Part shown: positions 1-9,658 of the stretch, one piece after another
Position numbering within the stretch: position 1 is the stretch's first letter
How the letters are laid out: every line of letters begins with the position of its first letter
Assembly: GCA_905221615.1 (NCBI GenBank)
Contig: CAJNDT010000986.1
Span: 1 to 64,000, forward strand
Source: Symbiodinium sp. CCMP2592
Lineage: Eukaryota; Sar; Dinophyceae; Suessiales; Symbiodiniaceae
DNA: 64,000 nt
Direction of reading: 5' to 3'
Notes under the pieces: generated by a model
Database searches by the model: none
Told to the model about the DNA's origin: nothing
What the model saw: only the letters and a program-made list of their open reading frames with translations
Translations under genes and position numbers: made by a program

Positions 1-1762
1 ACAGGCTCGGCAAGGACGTGGTCACATGGGTCGTGTTGCAGAAAATGTCGACATCTGCCTTCCTCCAAGAGGTCCGGAGCTGCAAAGCACAGGCTTGTCT
101 CTATCAGCAACACCTCTTGGCCACGCGTCGGGTGGAGGCTCTACAGTGTTGTCAGATCAGCATGAACTCATTGTCTACGATGCAGGAAGGCGAAGCCTCC
201 AGCATGAATGCTAGATTCCTGCTGGACTTGCGCGTTGGCAGCGTGCCGCCTAATTCTGCCTGAGCCAAGGCTTTCGCTTGTGAGATAAGCTGAAGCAACG
301 TGGGCAGTGGAGCTCAATGACGGCTGGCAAGCGCTCTCAAGCTTGAAATTTTGAACTCTGCTCGCCAATCACTCTGCTTTCTTCGCCTGCGAGGATCTCA
401 CTTTTTGCAAGCGGACTTCACACAGCAATCCAAGCCAAATCGCAGCTCCCCACGGCTACGCAAATGTGCGTCCACCTTGCTTTTTCGAGCTTTGCCTTGC
501 GTCTCCTTGGAGTCCTCAACTGTCGTCATCAACCCCAGAAGGGCAGAGGGGGGGGCTGAATAAAAAGGTTGTCCTGCTTCAGAGCTTCCTCTGAAAGCTT
601 CTGCGCCTGATCCAACAGGGGATTTTATTTAGTCAAAGAAGCACTCTTCATGCAAGTCTCCCCACGTGTGCTGAGGTCGAAGCATCAATCGGAAAGATGA
701 CTTCCCTGAAGTTGCCGAGGCAGCCCTGCTCGCAGCGGGGTCATCACATGGCTGCACGATGTGGCTCGACTTACGAGTACCACAAGAAGACGCCTCTTCC
801 GTGACTAGGACTGGGATTTAAACCCATCTGGAGGGGTCGCAGGAGAGAAACATGGGGACTTCCCACTTTTCCTGCATCTCACATCCGACATCTCCTGCGT
901 TTTGCAGGAGGGCCCTCAAAGCCGCAGAGATGAGCAGAGACGGGCCCTCTTGTGGTTCCCATCCGTCGCGGCCGATCGAACTTTGCAACGGCACAACATG
1001 GCTGTGACCACCATGTCTGTCTACGCAAGAGAGCACGCAAGTCTAAGCGTGCATCCCCGACCGTAGCTTTGGTCTTTGTGAGACTTCACTGCCCTCCGAA
1101 AACCGATCCATGAGATGACTGACTGTGACTGGATGTGACTCAAATTACTCGGACACGGGCACTGGGTGATCCGCTGGGGCTGCACAACACCTAGACTGCA
1201 ACAGGCCTGTACAAAATTGCTTGTGCTGAAGCTGCAAAGGTACTCGAGCCCACATTCTCCAATACTTTCGGGAGAAGGGCATGTTAAAACAGTCGTCAGC
1301 TGCATCGCCGAACAGAGGCAGCATTGACATGGACCGACCCTTGCTTCTACTACGTTGTCTGTGCCAGTGCACAACTCGACCGACTGGATCTCCTTTCCGA
1401 GCGTTCCGGGCTGGACGGAAAAATCCTGGCTCCTTGCTGCAAACAGGTGCTTGGGATATCCTGTCGCACAGGAAAACCACTCAACATTGCTTGCCTCGTC
1501 GCTGCTCGCTGAAGAATCTCTCTTGGTCCAGCTGAAATTCTTCTTCTTGTCGTCGCAGACTGGACAGCACATCACAAGTACTGAACCAAGACAAATGCAG
1601 TTTAAAGCATGAGCCAGAAGAAACGGAAAGAGCGACGGGAACACGACTAAGATCCACGCAAGTCTTCGATGTTTGTTTCTCCCAGGTCTGATTGGTTTAG
1701 CTCGTCCCGAGTGCTGTACTCCAGGAGCAGACCTGCAGGCCCGGTCTGAATCGAAAAGCTCT
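1..1762. other. No recognisable gene
   Basis: I see no motif, repeat or RNA gene here that I can name. A minus-strand open stretch (1021..1812) is Cys-rich and long, but it opens with a TTG in a different frame from the EF-hand exon it overlaps, so it is most simply read as non-coding or intronic. Exons of the neighbouring EF-hand gene may continue into this stretch. Confidence 0.4.
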
Positions 1763-2607
1763 TCACCCTCCGCTTTTGCGATCAAAAGCACCTGTCTGGC
1801 GGAAGAAGTCAACGAACTCCGGCCATGTCATCGAAGCACCACCCCCTGCCCCCAGCTCCTCCAGCATTGCCTCAACACAAACTGCGTGAGTTCTGCTGAC
1901 CGCCAAGGACACCCACCAAACAAAAATCCCACAGCTCCGGCGACACTTGGGCGTCCAAGGTGCCCTCACCCACTGCATGTCGTCCTGGTGACTCGCAGGA
2001 CTGTATGGCTATGTGGGGCTGGGTCCCTAGGTACTTTGAGTTGCTTTTGGCTTTCAGTCCCGGGTGAGCTTGCCAGCCGTCGGCCTGCTCTCGGGCTTCA
2101 GCTGCCATGATCGGCCTTCGGACTTCTCTCTCAGCAGGAATACGAGGTCCATGATCTCCTGAAACACTTCGGTGCTAGAGTTTGCGGTGCAAGGTTTCCA
2201 GGTGTGTCAGGTGGGGGCTCTGGTTCTTTTCCACATCGGTCCTGGTGCTTCATCATCCCCAGGATCAACTTGCGCACAGTGACCTCGCCCGAGCGGCTCG
2301 TGTCCAGCAGCAGGAACCATTCCTCTAGCCGCGAGACGCTGTACGCGACACCCGGGCGAAGACGTGCCATGCCCTCCTGCACTGGCTGTCGGAGTTTCGT
2401 CAGAAGTGGTGTTTGCCTCTCAGGGCTCTTCGACAACGTAGAAGTAGGATCCTTCTTGTCCTTCGGTGGCTCCAGGGATGGAACTCCCTCGGGCGGATGC
2501 TTATGTCGCACATTGCTGTACCGCCTGTTTTGTTCGGAAGTCGGCAATGGGAAGTGATAGTGCGCCGTCTTTGCGACCAAGGGCTGGAATCGGGAACTGA
2601 TTCTCAT
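1763..2607 (-). CDS. EF-hand protein, at least two exons
   Basis: Two minus-strand open segments look like exons of one calcium-binding protein. The first (2131..2607) ends in a helix-loop-helix in which the 12-residue loop DTSRSGEVTVRK follows the helix LEEWFLLL and precedes LILGMM. Loop positions 1, 3, 5 and 6 (D, S, S, G) fit an EF-hand, but position 12 is Lys instead of Glu/Asp, so calcium binding may be weak. The second (1763..1978) carries MTWPEFVDFFRQ, the exit helix of a second EF-hand with a degenerate Gly-rich loop. A basic, Pro-rich linker precedes the first hand. Similar EF-hand pairs occur in dinoflagellate kinases and in the tails of their cation channels; nothing here decides between them. 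Exon borders are not resolved. Confidence 0.5.
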
Positions 2608-3140
2608 GTTGTACTTCTCGCCAAGCTCGACCTTGTCATTTTGGAGCAGAATCTCTGCCAGCGGTGCCTGCCCGGAAATGAAAAGCCAACAGAAACAGGC
2701 CCAGGTCTAGGTTTCGGACGAGCATAGGGCATAGGCTGAAGAAGCTGCCTCCGACGTGGGCAGCTGCCACTCGGTGAGGCCACTGAGCAAAGCCGTTTCA
2801 CACGGAGATGCCGATGCTGGCTTGCAAGGGCCAAACCCTTTCCCATAGCCGTGGCCGGCCTCCAGACCCCCGAAATTTGAATTCCATGCCCACGTGATTC
2901 TACAGGGGCAAAGGAAGCTGAGCACGGCACACGGTAGGCTTCTGCCTCCTTCAGTCCTTGTTGTTCACCTGAGTTGTCATGTAGGATTGTTTGGCATTGT
3001 CTGGCTTGTTCCTACGGTCCTTCCTGTACTTAGAACATAGACAGGAAATTCTTGGGGTAGCAGTCCGCACAAACTACTTGCACCTTCGCCTGCAGTCTTG
3101 AAAACTATCTCCTGTTGCATTGACTTGCGAGAATAAAGCG

Positions 3141-3554
3141 CTAGGGGGTCCAGTCTCTAATCGAGCACCTGTGCAGGGGCGCCTCCCGGATATTCGTGAA
3201 TGCGCGTGGGAAAACGGTCTTATGCTCTTCGTATAGGTCATTATAGCTCCGTTCTGGAGACCGCGCATCTGAAGGATCACAGGAAATCAGTGAGACAGTA
3301 ATGCGGTCTACGCGAGCTACACAGCTGCGCGCGATGTTTACGTCGATTTTCTGGGGCCTGAGTGATTGGTTCAAGACGGTCTCCCCTGTGTTGGCCCGAG
3401 CGTGAAGATGCACTGTACAAGGCTTCAAAACCGCAGGCTGTTTCTCTCGTTTGCATCCGAAGGTATGCAGAATCTGCCCATGCTGGGCATCCTCTCCTTT
3501 ACCCATCTCGGCACTAGCAGTAGCATCGTCAAAAGCAAAAGCCGGAGTCTGCAT
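3141..3554 (-). CDS. Possible small hypothetical protein or exon
   Basis: An uninterrupted minus-strand frame of 137 codons begins with a real ATG and ends with a stop. The predicted product is mixed polar and basic with five Cys, no signal peptide, no membrane segment and no motif I recognise. It lies on the coding strand of the region between two better-supported genes, so it could be an exon of either or a chance open frame. I do not assign a function. Confidence 0.25.
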   Translation of the reverse strand: MQTPAFAFDDATASAEMGKGEDAQHGQILHTFGCKREKQPAVLKPCTVHLHARANTGETVLNQSLRPQKIDVNIARSCVARVDRITVSLISCDPSDARSPERSYNDLYEEHKTVFPRAFTNIREAPLHRCSIRDWTP

Positions 3555-4769
3555 TGGTACTACACATGATATTTCGCTGTTCAGAAACTGGTTGCCCTTC
3601 GAAAGATCAGCTGTTGAAGAATTTTAGGCGAGACTCAACAAGTATCAGTAAGTGGTCAAATATTCTCTCGAGCCTAAATAAGATATCGCCATGACTTTCC
3701 TGTGTGGATCCGAGACGCTCGTAAGACCACCCCTGAGTCCACAATGCGCACCGCACTATGGCAGGTGCGCACTCCCACCAGAAAATGAGGTTTAGGGGAC
3801 TGTGGTGCGCCGTGCTGGAGACCAGAACGCATGGTTTAACGTGGCAACACACGGACAAAGCAAACACTGCTCAATGAAACATGCTAGAGAGCTGTGTGCC
3901 AACACCGGAGTGACTGGAAGACTTGTGATATGCACCTGCCAAGTCGCGACGACTATTCCCGCGGGCTGCGAGGCGCGCGAGCATTGAACGAGGCTTTGCC
4001 ATCGTCTTTGCTCGAGCTCCGCTTCGCCTTAAGCCCCAAAGGCAGGCTCGATTGGAAGCCCGAAAGAAGTCTGTGTCTGATATTCCCTGAGACCTGGGAA
4101 GCCAGCGGTGAGACCTGCGGCTCGGTGGTGTTTGGCCGCGATGGCAGCGATGGAGTGGAGGGCGACATGGCTCTGCCTGCGCAGGGCTGAGTCTCACAGC
4201 CCGCCGCCCGCCCTTTCTGGGGCCGCGGCCTGTCGTGGCGGAGGCGGTCGAGTCGGGTCGCTCCATCTTCGCAGCCATGACGCTGCCCACGCATACACAC
4301 GACACTCGTGCTGCCGGAAGAAAGCGTAGAGAGGCTCCGTTCTACGTTTACATGCGAAAGCTTTTGCTGCTGTGCTTTTGCGTTCCTTCATGAGCATCTC
4401 TCTGCTGAATTCTGGAATTGACTGGCAAGAGAGGAAGCAGCAGCAACTCCCACGAAACATATGTGCACAATGTGGCCATGGGGCGGTCTTGAGCCGTTGG
4501 GAGCTTAGCAAGGCTTCTCAAAGATACATCGGATGACACCTCTTGAAAATCAGTCTGCAATGGACGACAAGATGTGTCAAGTGCACTAAGACCTGGTCAT
4601 ACTCATTCACGAGGAGCTTCAACTTCTCCTTTCCCTCCGGACCTTCCTCGTGAACCAGACACGCGCAGAGTCTGTCGAAGACAGCTGCCAGGTGCTAATC
4701 GGGTCTCGGGCGTGTTTCAAGCACATCCTGACGTAGCTCCACTTGCTCAGCTCGTTCGTTGTGGTCCCT

Positions 4770-6575
4770 GGCCGAGCGATTCAAAACACGAAAAGAACTC
4801 CACCGACAGTTGCAGCCGAGGTGGCTGGACCTGCTTTCACTAAGTACAGGTGCCAGCCGAAGAAGCCGAAGAGCACGACTCCCATAATGCAACAGAGGGC
4901 GCAAATGAACACCACCATGCCCTGGGCTGCAAAATGCAACAAAACGGCTGGAAGACGGGAGCCAGGCCTCCGTGGCAAGCAAGTACTGCATCACCATGAG
5001 CTTCGTCGCTTGAAACCGTTCCTGCGTTGCAACGCAGGAAGGCATAGAGAGAGACAGAGCCGAGCATAGCGGAGCCGAGGCCGGCGCGCGAGTGTCCGGA
5101 CGAACGAAGACGGCGCTCAGGAGCTCCTTCTGCACCTGCCACGCTCTGCCATGCTCAGAGCTCCACATAGCTCCGCGCTCTCTGCCCGAGGGATCTCTTT
5201 GAGCCGGCTTACGATCAGGTTGTACAGGATTGTCGCCGTGAGCCCTTGGCTGCAGAAGGTGTGAAGGTTGGGATGTCTCGCGGTCTGATCGAGCAACAGC
5301 CAGGGCCGAAGCCGAAGCCGTAAAAGCAGATCACGAGGTGTGCACCCAGAAACCTTGGGCAGAATCTGAGCCTTAAGAGAGGCGTGACTGCACCATCAAC
5401 TGAGGCGAGTGCGCTAGGAAGTACTTGTGGTTTCCAACACCCACGCAGTTGTTGATCCAAATGCAATGGTGGTCGAACCTGCGACGCGGTTTCGAACAAG
5501 CAGCCTGCCATGCGAGATGGCGCTGGCCCGAACCTTGCCACGCAGTGGTTGCACAGGGAGCAGTGCTTGGAGCGTGCCGGTTTCGCAAGCTCGCAAGATC
5601 TGCAGACGGCCATGTGAAAGATCTGCTCGTCCCACTGCAAGGCACAGGGCGATTCTCGAGCTTAGATGAGCAGTGAGCAGATGAAGATCAGTCAATCAGG
5701 CTGCTTGTCAAAAATCCATGACTTCAGCACTGTGAAGCTGTCAACAAGTTGCCATCGCCTTCCAAATCTCGCAAATCTTGTCCAGATTCTGAGGAGTCAC
5801 AATCCCCGGATCGGCCTTGTTCAAGACTCCACGACACGTTTAGCAACACGATCCGTCACGTGAGACACGAGCTGTGCAGGCTCTCCACCAGATTGCCAGG
5901 CAAGTAGAGAAGATACCAAAACCGATGTACTTGTGGACATTGCTAAGCAGCCTCAGTGAGAAAACGCGGCCATGTTCTTGGTGGACTGATTCCAGACGCA
6001 TGCCATCAGAATCATACGAGCTTCCAGCTTGTTCGGAATGTGAGGGTGGCTGTATGCCACAAAGGTGGCGTAGCCACCCACCACGACGAGCAACTGAGCA
6101 AGCGGTAAACAAGCGGCAGAGATCCGTGGGACAAATTTTGTCATGCTGAGATCCCCGCATAAAATATCTGCACCAACGGATTGCTTGTGTAGCAAACGTA
6201 CACCCAAGCAGCGTCCAACACGGCAGGAGCTCTCTTGCCGAAAACCTTCTCTAAAGCCTCAGGGCTCGAGATGGCACCGCATTGCTCTAAGAACCCACAT
6301 AATAAGAGGTGCGCGGCGCCTTCTTGAGCAGTCTCGGAAAATGCATGCAGAAGAGGCGGTAGAGCTTGTCGAAGAAGGAGTTTCCATGCTCTTTGCCCCA
6401 TAGGAAAATACCTCCAACAATCTCTGCTGGACACAGCAACATGAAACCGAACAAAAGCCGCCACAAGCAGGGCACCAACTCCGACACCGCCGATCAAGAT
6501 GTATGCAGCGATGGTTACGTAAAAGATGCTCATCAGCGGCAAGGTTCCGAATTCACTTTGTCTAAGTTGAAGCAA
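4770..6575 (-). CDS. DHHC-type protein S-acyltransferase, multi-exon
   Basis: This gene encodes an integral membrane palmitoyltransferase that transfers acyl groups to protein cysteines. The Cys-rich domain is complete once a 55-nt intron (5479..5533) is removed: CRSCELAKPARSKHCSLCNHCVARF joins DHHCIWINNCVGVGNHKYFL, giving the zinc-ligand pattern and the catalytic Asp-His-His-Cys. Upstream exons (6141..6575, about 5950..6200) hold hydrophobic segments including NPLVQIFYAG and LAQLLVVVGGYATFV, followed by HPHIPN, an N-terminal layout like that of ZDHHC4-type enzymes. Downstream (about 5300..5380 and 4780..4980) are two more membrane segments, the last ending in GWHLYLVKAGPAT, which matches the conserved post-DHHC motif where TTxE is usual; here the second Thr is replaced. 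Four membrane segments are expected. Exon limits other than the central intron are approximate. Confidence 0.85.
5479..5533 (-). other. Short GT-AG intron in the DHHC gene
   Basis: This 55-nt intron interrupts the zinc-finger core. The donor is GCAAG/GTTCGG and the acceptor GTCGCAG/GTTCGACC, so AGGTTCG occurs at both junctions as a direct repeat. Removing it restores the invariant CVARFDHHC motif in phase 2, which makes the placement secure to within the repeat. Confidence 0.85.
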
Positions 6576-7509
6576 AACATTGGGGTACCTAACCCAATCC
6601 AGCTTCTCGCTCTAAGGCTCCAAAGGTGTTTTCTGGTCCTATCCACATGCCACTGAATGCCTGTTTCACTGCGTGCTACATGCTGCTACATGCTCAACTG
6701 GTTTGGCGTTTCTGCTAGAGTCATGTCAGCTGCAGAGGCAGGAAGCGACTTTCAATGCTCCATGCGTAGTGGCGTAGTGGTGTCGTTCAGGCGATCAGCT
6801 GCTGGAAAGCACAGCATTTTCCGGCCTCCGTGACCGTGATCACTGTAGCCGAGGTGAGACCGCGTGAGACAAGGGTGAGACATGGTAGAATGCTGAGCTA
6901 TCTCGCAACAGTCATGGTTCCCATGCTGGTGCTCCTGGTGTCCATGCCCACCTGAATTGGCGACAACATGCCGTGACGAACGATTACAGTGGCTGTTTGC
7001 TGATATTTGCAGATCTCCAGCCTTCAAGACGATTCGCCCTGTGGCTTCATCTATTTGGCGTTTGGCTCGAATGAAGGTCCTGGGAAGGCATGTCAGGATT
7101 GTGAGATGAACTTGAAACCGGCTCTGAAGCTCCGCAGCGAAGAGCTTCCTACGCTTGGCCGCAGGACGCCGCAGGGGAATTTACGCCGAGGCACTGTGGA
7201 AAGACGTCAGCACGAGTTTTTGGAGCTGCTTGGACAGTTTCCTCACAGAAGCCAAGCAATCGTCATCGCAGAAAATCGCAGCGCCCTGGGGCCTTGCCTT
7301 GCGGTTCAGCTCCACATGATCTTTCAGCGTCTTCGTGCCTCGAAGCAGCTGCAGTCGGTCGTGCTGGGGAGATCCGCTAGGGTCCCGCACCCTCCAGCCG
7401 CGATGCATGCGTTCGCAGCTTGCCCTGTCATGGAGACGCACATCTTTGCATGCATTAAAGCCGTAGCAGAGAGACAGGGCGAAGAAGAGCTTTCGAAAGA
7501 CTTACAATC

Positions 7510-8900
7510 ACTTCCCAGGTCGGGGTCACCACAGTCTCTGTGTCACCAGCGAATTCAGCACGTCGCATGTCTTCGAAGAGCTTGTCGATGCGCCTGGTCC
7601 ACTCCATTTTTGCTAGCTGCTAGCTGTTCGCCCACCGGCAATGCCGTGTCATGCGCTGTCGCGAGCAGTCCTGTCAAGTAGCTCGTCGTCAAAGCGAGGC
7701 CAATCTAGTTTCCTGCAGCGTGAGTCCACTTGCATCAGAGAGGATCAGGACTCTGTACAAAACGCGCCGAGCTCGCAAAAGCCAAGTAATCACTTCTGCC
7801 GGGGGCATGGTCGCCTGACGACACAGGATGCTTCTGCTTCCGCACACACAAAGGCTTGGCCCACCGATGCGTCTTGCATCAGCTTGTCCAGAGGATGAGG
7901 CGTTGGCTTCACCTGCAGCCCAGGCAGCTCAGAGTCCCGCAGGCTCCCGCAGGACCCCTTTCGCAGCCGTGCCTTGCCCTTGGACTCGGTATGAAACTTC
8001 AGGCTGCGCGCCAGGGCTGTCATACCGGCCTCCACAGCATCCTCCACGAGTCAGAGTCTAAGTTGGCAGTTTTCTCAGCTCCCAATCCGCAAATTCGTGC
8101 GCCCCCCCCCCCCACCCGCTGTCCTGCTCCACGAGATCCTCGAAGACCGCTTCTGGGCTCTTCAGAAAGCGGCCAACTTCTTCGATGCCGGTCTCCGCGA
8201 GTTCCTTGGCCAAAGCCTCGACGTCTGCCCTCGTGAGCTCCTTCTTGGCCCGAGCCGCGATGAAGCCCCGCATCTCGTGGCACTCCCAGGGCGTCGGCCT
8301 CTCGCAGCTGCACCCAATGTGCAGTTACAGTCTACAGCGACAGTGTTGATTCCTTCCTGTCTCCATGCAGGGCATCTCGCACTATCCCACAAAGCCTCAA
8401 GGTCTCGTGAAGCACTTTTTTCCTGCGAACCCCGCATTCAGGGACATGTTGCAAAACGTCTGCCGTCGACAATACTTCCTGCTGCGCGAAACTGCAGAAG
8501 AACTGCTGGCTCCTTGGGTCCATCCATCGGTCCCGATTGGCTTTGAAAACTTTGCAGTCCGGCGGTGCGCCCTGGTCATACTGCCCAACCAAAACCCGCG
8601 ACTTTCACCGCCTTTGCAAAGAGCATTTTGGCGCCTTGTCGACTGCGACGTGGAAGGACTTGCTCATGGAGAGCTCTTCTTCGAGCCTCGCACGCACGGT
8701 ACAGCCCGGGCCCCTCGGGACTTTGGCTTTGGCATTGAGCTGTGCCTCCGTCTTTCCTGGATGCTGCGAGCTTCGTGGATACACTGCCTGGCAAGAGTGC
8801 AAGGGCCACTCCCTCCCGCGGCGATTGCCACGACAAGATGATACAAAATCAAACTCCAGCTTCGACACTCTTGCGCAGTGCATCCAGAACATCCAACTAT
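7510..8900 (-). CDS. Unrecognised multi-exon gene
   Basis: Several minus-strand segments have exon-like protein composition but no family I recognise. Candidates in transcription order are 8605..8760 (EEELSMSKSFHVAVDKAP), 8340..8592 (QYDQGAPPDCKVFKANRDRW), 8090..8273 (a charged helical stretch, ELTRADVEALAKELAETG), 7960..8047 (EDAVEAGMTALARSLKFHTE), 7820..7920 (VKPTPHPLDKLMQDASVG), 7670..7710 (LDWPRFDDELLDRTARDS) and 7520..7610 (MEWTRRIDKLFEDMRRAEF). They lie in different frames, as expected for short introns. The product appears soluble and largely helical. The retrotransposon is inserted just upstream of this gene. A long plus-strand open frame over 7007..7681 is treated as a shadow. Confidence 0.4.
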
Positions 8901-9020
8901 TGGAATCTGTCTGTCTGATACCACGAGCTCATGTGCTGGACACTTGACTTTCCAAACTCGCCAAGACCATAATCCGCCGAGGCCAGAGGCCCAGGCGTCT
9001 TGGGTCTTACCTCAGGTACC

Positions 9021-9021
<1 letters not shown>

Positions 9022-9079
<58 letters not shown>

Positions 9080-9110
9080 CCCCCCCCAAACCCCCCCAAA
9101 CCCCCCCCCC
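9022..9110. repeat. Poly-C tract with interspersed A runs at the element border
   Basis: A run of 56 uninterrupted C (9022..9077) is followed by blocks of 7-10 C separated by AA or AAA. It abuts the 3' LTR exactly at 9110. A second C-rich stretch follows the 5' LTR at 25024 (nine C, then CT-rich). The element therefore inserted into a pre-existing homopolymer-rich tract. Long homopolymers are error-prone, so the exact length should not be trusted. Confidence 0.9.
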
Positions 9111-9358
9111 TGTGCCGATACACCCCCAAGGGATACTCCTTGTAAGGAGGTGTATGACCAGTTATTCCCTAAGGATCAAAGGGCAGCGCCCTGCACACGG
9201 ACAGTAGTTGTTTTGTCTTGCTACGCAAGGAGAGCTTGTCTTGTCTCAATATGGTAAAACCACTGTGAGCCAATGGGCAGCGGAATGTATATGTATGAGC
9301 ATGCAGCCATTGCTGTAGGTACCTGTTAGAGCTACCCCTTTAGAGTTTTATGGTTTCA
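9111..9358 (-). repeat. 3' LTR of the retrotransposon
   Basis: The 248-bp copy is downstream in element orientation and 99.2% identical to the 5' LTR. The hairpin at 9136..9149 has TGTA where the 5' LTR has TGTG, so one of the two LTR differences falls in the loop. The outer end touches the poly-C tract. It should supply the poly(A) site. Confidence 0.95.
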
Positions 9359-9370
9359 AACAGACACTAA

Positions 9371-9380
9371 TTTTCTTTTA
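9371..9380 (-). promoter_or_regulatory. Candidate polypurine tract
   Basis: The sense strand reads TAAAAGAAAA 12 nt before the 3' LTR. It is the only purine-rich stretch near the LTR, but it does not abut it as a plus-strand primer normally does, so the assignment is weak. Confidence 0.3.
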
Positions 9381-9658
9381 CCGGAAGCATGGCCGCACAT
9401 TCACACATATACTGTTATGCCCACTGTCACAGTTGCGGAGTTTGGACTCATTATAAAAACAGCATATTGTTTATGCTAGGTATAGCACTGAAGTACACTG
9501 TTGAGGTCACTCCTTTTGCACACACTCATGCATATTGGTCAGAGAGATCATCTGTACAAGATCAGGTCTGGTAATGTTCTACTACCGAATTATGCAGCCC
9601 TTCATTGTGCTCTTGTCAGAGCCTTGCGATTCACTGTTGTGAAACTCTGAGAATTTTC

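Noticed and set aside
1021..1812. 263-codon minus-strand open frame, Cys-rich
   Set aside because: It starts with TTG in another frame from the EF-hand exon it overlaps, and I recognise no motif. Probably a chance or intronic open frame.
7007..7681. 224-codon plus-strand open frame
   Set aside because: The minus strand over the same bases has better exon-like segments that fit the local direction of genes, and the plus-strand product has no recognisable content.
8878..9257. Pro-rich and Gly-rich open frames over the poly-C tract
   Set aside because: They are products of the homopolymer in every frame.
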